Source: Methylophilaceae bacterium UBA7525
Lineage (GTDB): Bacteria > Pseudomonadota > Gammaproteobacteria > Burkholderiales > Methylophilaceae
Direction of reading: 5' to 3'
Assembly: GCA_002479405.1 (NCBI GenBank)
Contig: DLMX01000001.1
Coordinates: forward strand, 1-16,694
DNA length: 16,694 nucleotides
The position numbers and the translations under genes were made by a program. Position 1 is the stretch's first letter. Every line of letters starts with the position of its first letter. The notes beneath the pieces are model-generated. The model worked only from the letters and a program-made list of their open reading frames with translations. It had not been told where the DNA came from and did not search any database. Shown here piece by piece: positions 14,186 to 16,694 of this stretch.

Positions 14186-14520
14186 TCCTGCACATATCCG
14201 TAATTAAAAAAACTAGTATTTCGAGTGCCACATATCGTCAAGTTTAATGAACGGATGTGAATTATTTTCACCTTTTCACTTCAATCAATTTTCAAAAACA
14301 TACTGGTTTAAAAATCTGTTATAAAGTAAAGGCCTAAATGGGGTTAGAATGAGCCAGCCCCGTTTCCAGACCACATTTTTTCCATAAGCGCCTTGCCATC
14401 TACCACTCAGCTGATCCGGCTTATATTGTGAAGTTCTCCGGACAAGGTTAATCTTGTCCGGCAGCGCAATTTTAACCATTCCCAACAAGGATGCAGCTTG
14501 CTATCGACATGCAGAATTGA
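14186..14520. other. 335-bp gene-free stretch before the histidine kinase
   Basis: I see no convincing gene. The stretch is AT-rich in its first half. It holds the perfect hairpin at 14438-14461 and a weaker one, GGGGTT (14340-14345) with AGCCCC (14356-14361). No clear promoter was found: TATAAA at 14320-14325 has no -35. A nine-codon reading frame (14491-14520) ends directly before the kinase start but has no proper ribosome-binding site. Confidence 0.5.
14438..14461. other. Perfect 9-bp hairpin upstream of the histidine kinase
   Basis: CCGGACAAG (14438-14446) pairs perfectly with CTTGTCCGG (14453-14461) around GTTAAT. It lies 60 bp before the kinase start and is followed by CAGCGCAATTTTAACC, not an immediate T-run. 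It could be an operator for the response regulator or an RNA structure in the leader. Confidence 0.55.
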
Positions 14521-16008
14521 GTGATGCGGCACCCATATTTGTACCAAGCCTCCGGGCTGCTTCTTTTAGTGATTCTGGTGACATACTTGAATCATGAATA
14601 CGCCAGTCATCTCGGACTTGCCGGCGTGGTGTCCGGTTTTCTCATACTGGTCGTCCTCACAACCTATTACCTCAGATTTCCTTTCGGCCTGATTGCAGCC
14701 GCATGTGCTTTTCTGATTATCAATTTTTTCTTCGTAGAACCCTTATATACATGGGAGGTGGCAGAACTCGCATCATGGGCCGCACTGGTGGGATTTCTGA
14801 TTACATCAATTGTTATCAGCACGCTGATCAGAAAACTTCGACAAGAAAGTGAAATATCCGACTTGGCGCGCAAGCGGGCAGAATTTTCCAAGACCCTGGC
14901 TGAAGAAATAGCCGCCTCCCATTCAATCGATTCTCTATTTGCAACCAGCTGCGAATTAATTCACAAGGCCTTCAACAAACCCGTGGCCATTGCACAAACA
15001 AAAGAAAACGCTTATTCCATCCTCCATCAGGCAGGAAAAATGCGTAGTCCGGTGAGCCAAAATGCCATCACTTGGGCTGCCAACAACGGAAAGATGGCTG
15101 GTCCCGGAACCGATAACTGGCCGGAAATTGAAAACTGGATCATTCCATTCGAGCGTTTACCGAGCAAATCTCCGGTGCTGTTGATTGGCGGTGCCGACGC
15201 CGAGAGCGAGAATCTGGCTCAGGACTTCCGCGCCATTACGGACCAGCTATCGACCGCCTACCATAGACTGTGCAACATGGAACGCGCCAGACAAGCCGAA
15301 TTGCGGGCACATGAGGAATCGATTCACAACACCTTGCTCGCTTCGATTTCGCATGACATGCGCACTCCGCTGACAGGCATCATCGGCGCCACAGGCACTT
15401 TACTGAGCCAATGGAATTCCACCATCCCGCCTGAAGCGAAAGAACTGCTCGAATCCATTCTTTCAGAAGCGGAGCATCTTGCCGGTTCCACCGAGAATGT
15501 CCTTTCACTCGTGCATCTCGAGGCCAATGAAGCCAAACCGATCGAACTCGATTGGCAGTCGCCGGAGGAGATCGTTGGCATCCTGATGATGCGTTATCGG
15601 GCACGAGGACTGGAACATCGAGTCAAACCCGAGATTCTCGACAATTCAAGCCTGATCAGGGGAAACGCCACATTACTGACGCAGGCGCTCATGAATTTGA
15701 TCGAAAATGCCCTTGCGGTGCAACCGGAGAGTTCTCCGGTGATTGTGCGAGTGCACAGCGAAGACGGACGCCTGAATATCAGCATATTGGACGAAGGGCC
15801 GGGTTTCCCGGAAGAGTTCCATACAGAAAGTATCGGCAAATTCGCTAGCTACCGAGATAAACGGAAACGTGGTTTTGGCTTGGGTCTGGCGATTGCCTCA
15901 GTTGTCGCGCGTAAACATCATGCCGAGTTACGGATAGACGCACGCAAGCCTGTCGGCTCATGCGTCAGTTTGTGCTTCCCCGCTGATATGGCGAAAGTTC
16001 CAGAATGA
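14521..16008 (+). CDS. Sensor histidine kinase with DUF4118, KdpD C-terminal-half-like
   Basis: The 495-residue kinase has four closely spaced membrane helices (about 9-23, 33-50, 53-71, 86-105) of the DUF4118 type, with NFFFVEPLYTWEV between the third and fourth. A GAF-like linker (about 125-245) follows. The phosphoacceptor helix is SISHDMRTPLTG (H278). The ATPase boxes are NLIENAL (392-398), DEGPGF (424-429) and GFGLGL (451-456). This resembles KdpD from its membrane domain onward but lacks the N-terminal KdpD and Usp domains (KdpD is about 890 residues), so potassium control cannot be assumed. The start is GTG 14521 or ATG 14524; no good ribosome-binding site separates them. The stop overlaps the regulator start by 4 bp (ATGA), so the two are translationally coupled. 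The stimulus is unknown. Confidence 0.85.
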   Translation: MMRHPYLYQASGLLLLVILVTYLNHEYASHLGLAGVVSGFLILVVLTTYYLRFPFGLIAAACAFLIINFFFVEPLYTWEVAELASWAALVGFLITSIVISTLIRKLRQESEISDLARKRAEFSKTLAEEIAASHSIDSLFATSCELIHKAFNKPVAIAQTKENAYSILHQAGKMRSPVSQNAITWAANNGKMAGPGTDNWPEIENWIIPFERLPSKSPVLLIGGADAESENLAQDFRAITDQLSTAYHRLCNMERARQAELRAHEESIHNTLLASISHDMRTPLTGIIGATGTLLSQWNSTIPPEAKELLESILSEAEHLAGSTENVLSLVHLEANEAKPIELDWQSPEEIVGILMMRYRARGLEHRVKPEILDNSSLIRGNATLLTQALMNLIENALAVQPESSPVIVRVHSEDGRLNISILDEGPGFPEEFHTESIGKFASYRDKRKRGFGLGLAIASVVARKHHAELRIDARKPVGSCVSLCFPADMAKVPE

Positions 16009-16694
16009 ACACCAGGAATCGAGCCCTGATTGTTGAGGACGACAAGGCAATTAGTCAGTTCCTCGCTTCCAGCCTGATGGGCCTCGGTCTGGATACGGCC
16101 ATTGCACACAATATCGAACAGGCACTGCAATCTCTCAAGACGAAAAAAACTCAGCTCATGATCCTGGATCTTGAACTGCCGGATGGTGACGGCAAGGAAC
16201 TGCTGAGACAGGTTCGCGAATATTCCGATATCCCCATCATCGTACTGTCGGCAAGGCAGTCAGAACAGGAAAAGGTTGCCTGTTTCAATCTTGGTGCGGA
16301 CGATTACCTGGCCAAACCATTCGGCATTCAGGAGTTGCTTGCCCGAGTCCAGGTTGCTCTGCGACACGCGACAATGATGACACTGCGTGATCATGTCTAT
16401 TCACTCGAAGGGCTGGTGGTTGATCTGGCGAGCAACCTGGTCACACTACATGAAGAACCACTGCACTTGACCCCGCTCGAGTTCAAACTGCTGACCACAC
16501 TTGCCGGAATGCCGGGCAAGATCTTCACACATCGTCAACTGTTGATGACCGTTTGGGGAGAAGAGTATGGCGATGAAACCCATTATCTGCGTATCCACAT
16601 GGGAAGACTGAGAGCCAAGATCGAGAAAAACCCCGCCTCACCGAGATTCATACTGACCGAGGCTGGAATCGGTTACCGTCTTGCAGCCAATTAG
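16005..16694 (+). CDS. OmpR/KdpE-family response regulator
   Basis: The 229-residue regulator has an N-terminal receiver domain with acidic pocket E11-D12-D13, phosphorylation site D55 in LILDLELPDGDG, switch serine in VLSAR (S82) and lysine K104 in LAKPF. A C-terminal winged-helix DNA-binding domain follows (about 130-229), with LTPLEFKLLTTLAGMPGKIFTHRQLL and the wing YLRIHMGRLRAKIE. Domain order and length match KdpE. It is presumably phosphorylated by the overlapping histidine kinase and controls genes that lie outside this window, since no kdpFABC is present here. The ATG overlaps the kinase stop (ATGA at 16005-16008). The gene is complete, with its TAG as the last three bases of the window. 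Confidence 0.92.
   Translation: MNTRNRALIVEDDKAISQFLASSLMGLGLDTAIAHNIEQALQSLKTKKTQLMILDLELPDGDGKELLRQVREYSDIPIIVLSARQSEQEKVACFNLGADDYLAKPFGIQELLARVQVALRHATMMTLRDHVYSLEGLVVDLASNLVTLHEEPLHLTPLEFKLLTTLAGMPGKIFTHRQLLMTVWGEEYGDETHYLRIHMGRLRAKIEKNPASPRFILTEAGIGYRLAAN

Noticed and set aside
14285..14488. 67-codon open frame on the minus strand in the gap before the histidine kinase
   Set aside because: The start is TTG, no spaced ribosome-binding site is seen for it or for the internal ATG at 14479, and the product resembles nothing I know. It also runs through the perfect hairpin.
14491..14520. Nine-codon leader peptide ending directly before the histidine kinase start
   Set aside because: The only AGG touches the ATG, leaving no spacing for a ribosome-binding site, and the peptide has no run of regulatory codons. 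The frame is probably chance.

Overview
The window reads as ordinary chromosome of a mid-GC betaproteobacterium, most likely of the Nitrosomonadales/Gallionellaceae kind. This is a judgement from gene types (a giant DUF3683 FAD/Fe-S oxidase, HemJ, a cytochrome c5-type protein, ornithine-lipid genes, a KdpDE-like two-component pair) and base composition; there is no rRNA or marker gene to fix it. I see no phage, IS, CRISPR or plasmid gene.

Layout. Positions 1-4621 hold a leftward unit: a very large D-2-hydroxyacid dehydrogenase-like flavoprotein with Fe-S and CCG domains, followed 18 bp downstream by a small endonuclease/exonuclease/phosphatase protein; a hairpin repeat lies at the left edge. 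Divergently, 4781-6454 encodes a membrane-anchored TlpA-like thiol reductase, the haem-pathway enzyme HemJ and an unrecognised single-span membrane protein. These face a periplasmic SRPBCC-fold protein, and a strong bidirectional terminator (6481-6504) lies between them. A TetR regulator (7229) diverges from the SRPBCC gene. Then come a PfkB-family sugar/nucleoside kinase, a glycine-zipper lipoprotein, and a two-gene ornithine-lipid unit (OlsB-like and OlsA-like acyltransferases) whose end overlaps the convergent apaH. Leftward apaH and a tandem-domain dihaem cytochrome c follow. The cytochrome gene diverges from a tRNA-Arg(CCG) gene.

From 13021 there is a compact divergent pair, a tautomerase-family enzyme and a TetR repressor. 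Three near-identical 14-bp palindromes sit between them and overlap both predicted promoters. After a 335-bp gene-free stretch with a perfect hairpin, the window ends with a histidine kinase resembling the C-terminal half of KdpD and a KdpE-like response regulator, translationally coupled.

Themes are respiratory redox and haem/cytochrome biology (oxidase, TlpA, HemJ, cytochrome c), envelope lipids and lipoproteins, and local regulation. The most informative signal is the triple operator between the tautomerase and TetR genes. I found no convincing wholly new system; the least explained items are the membrane protein at 5741-6454, the hairpins near the tRNA and histidine-kinase genes, and the KdpD-like kinase without its potassium-sensing front half.
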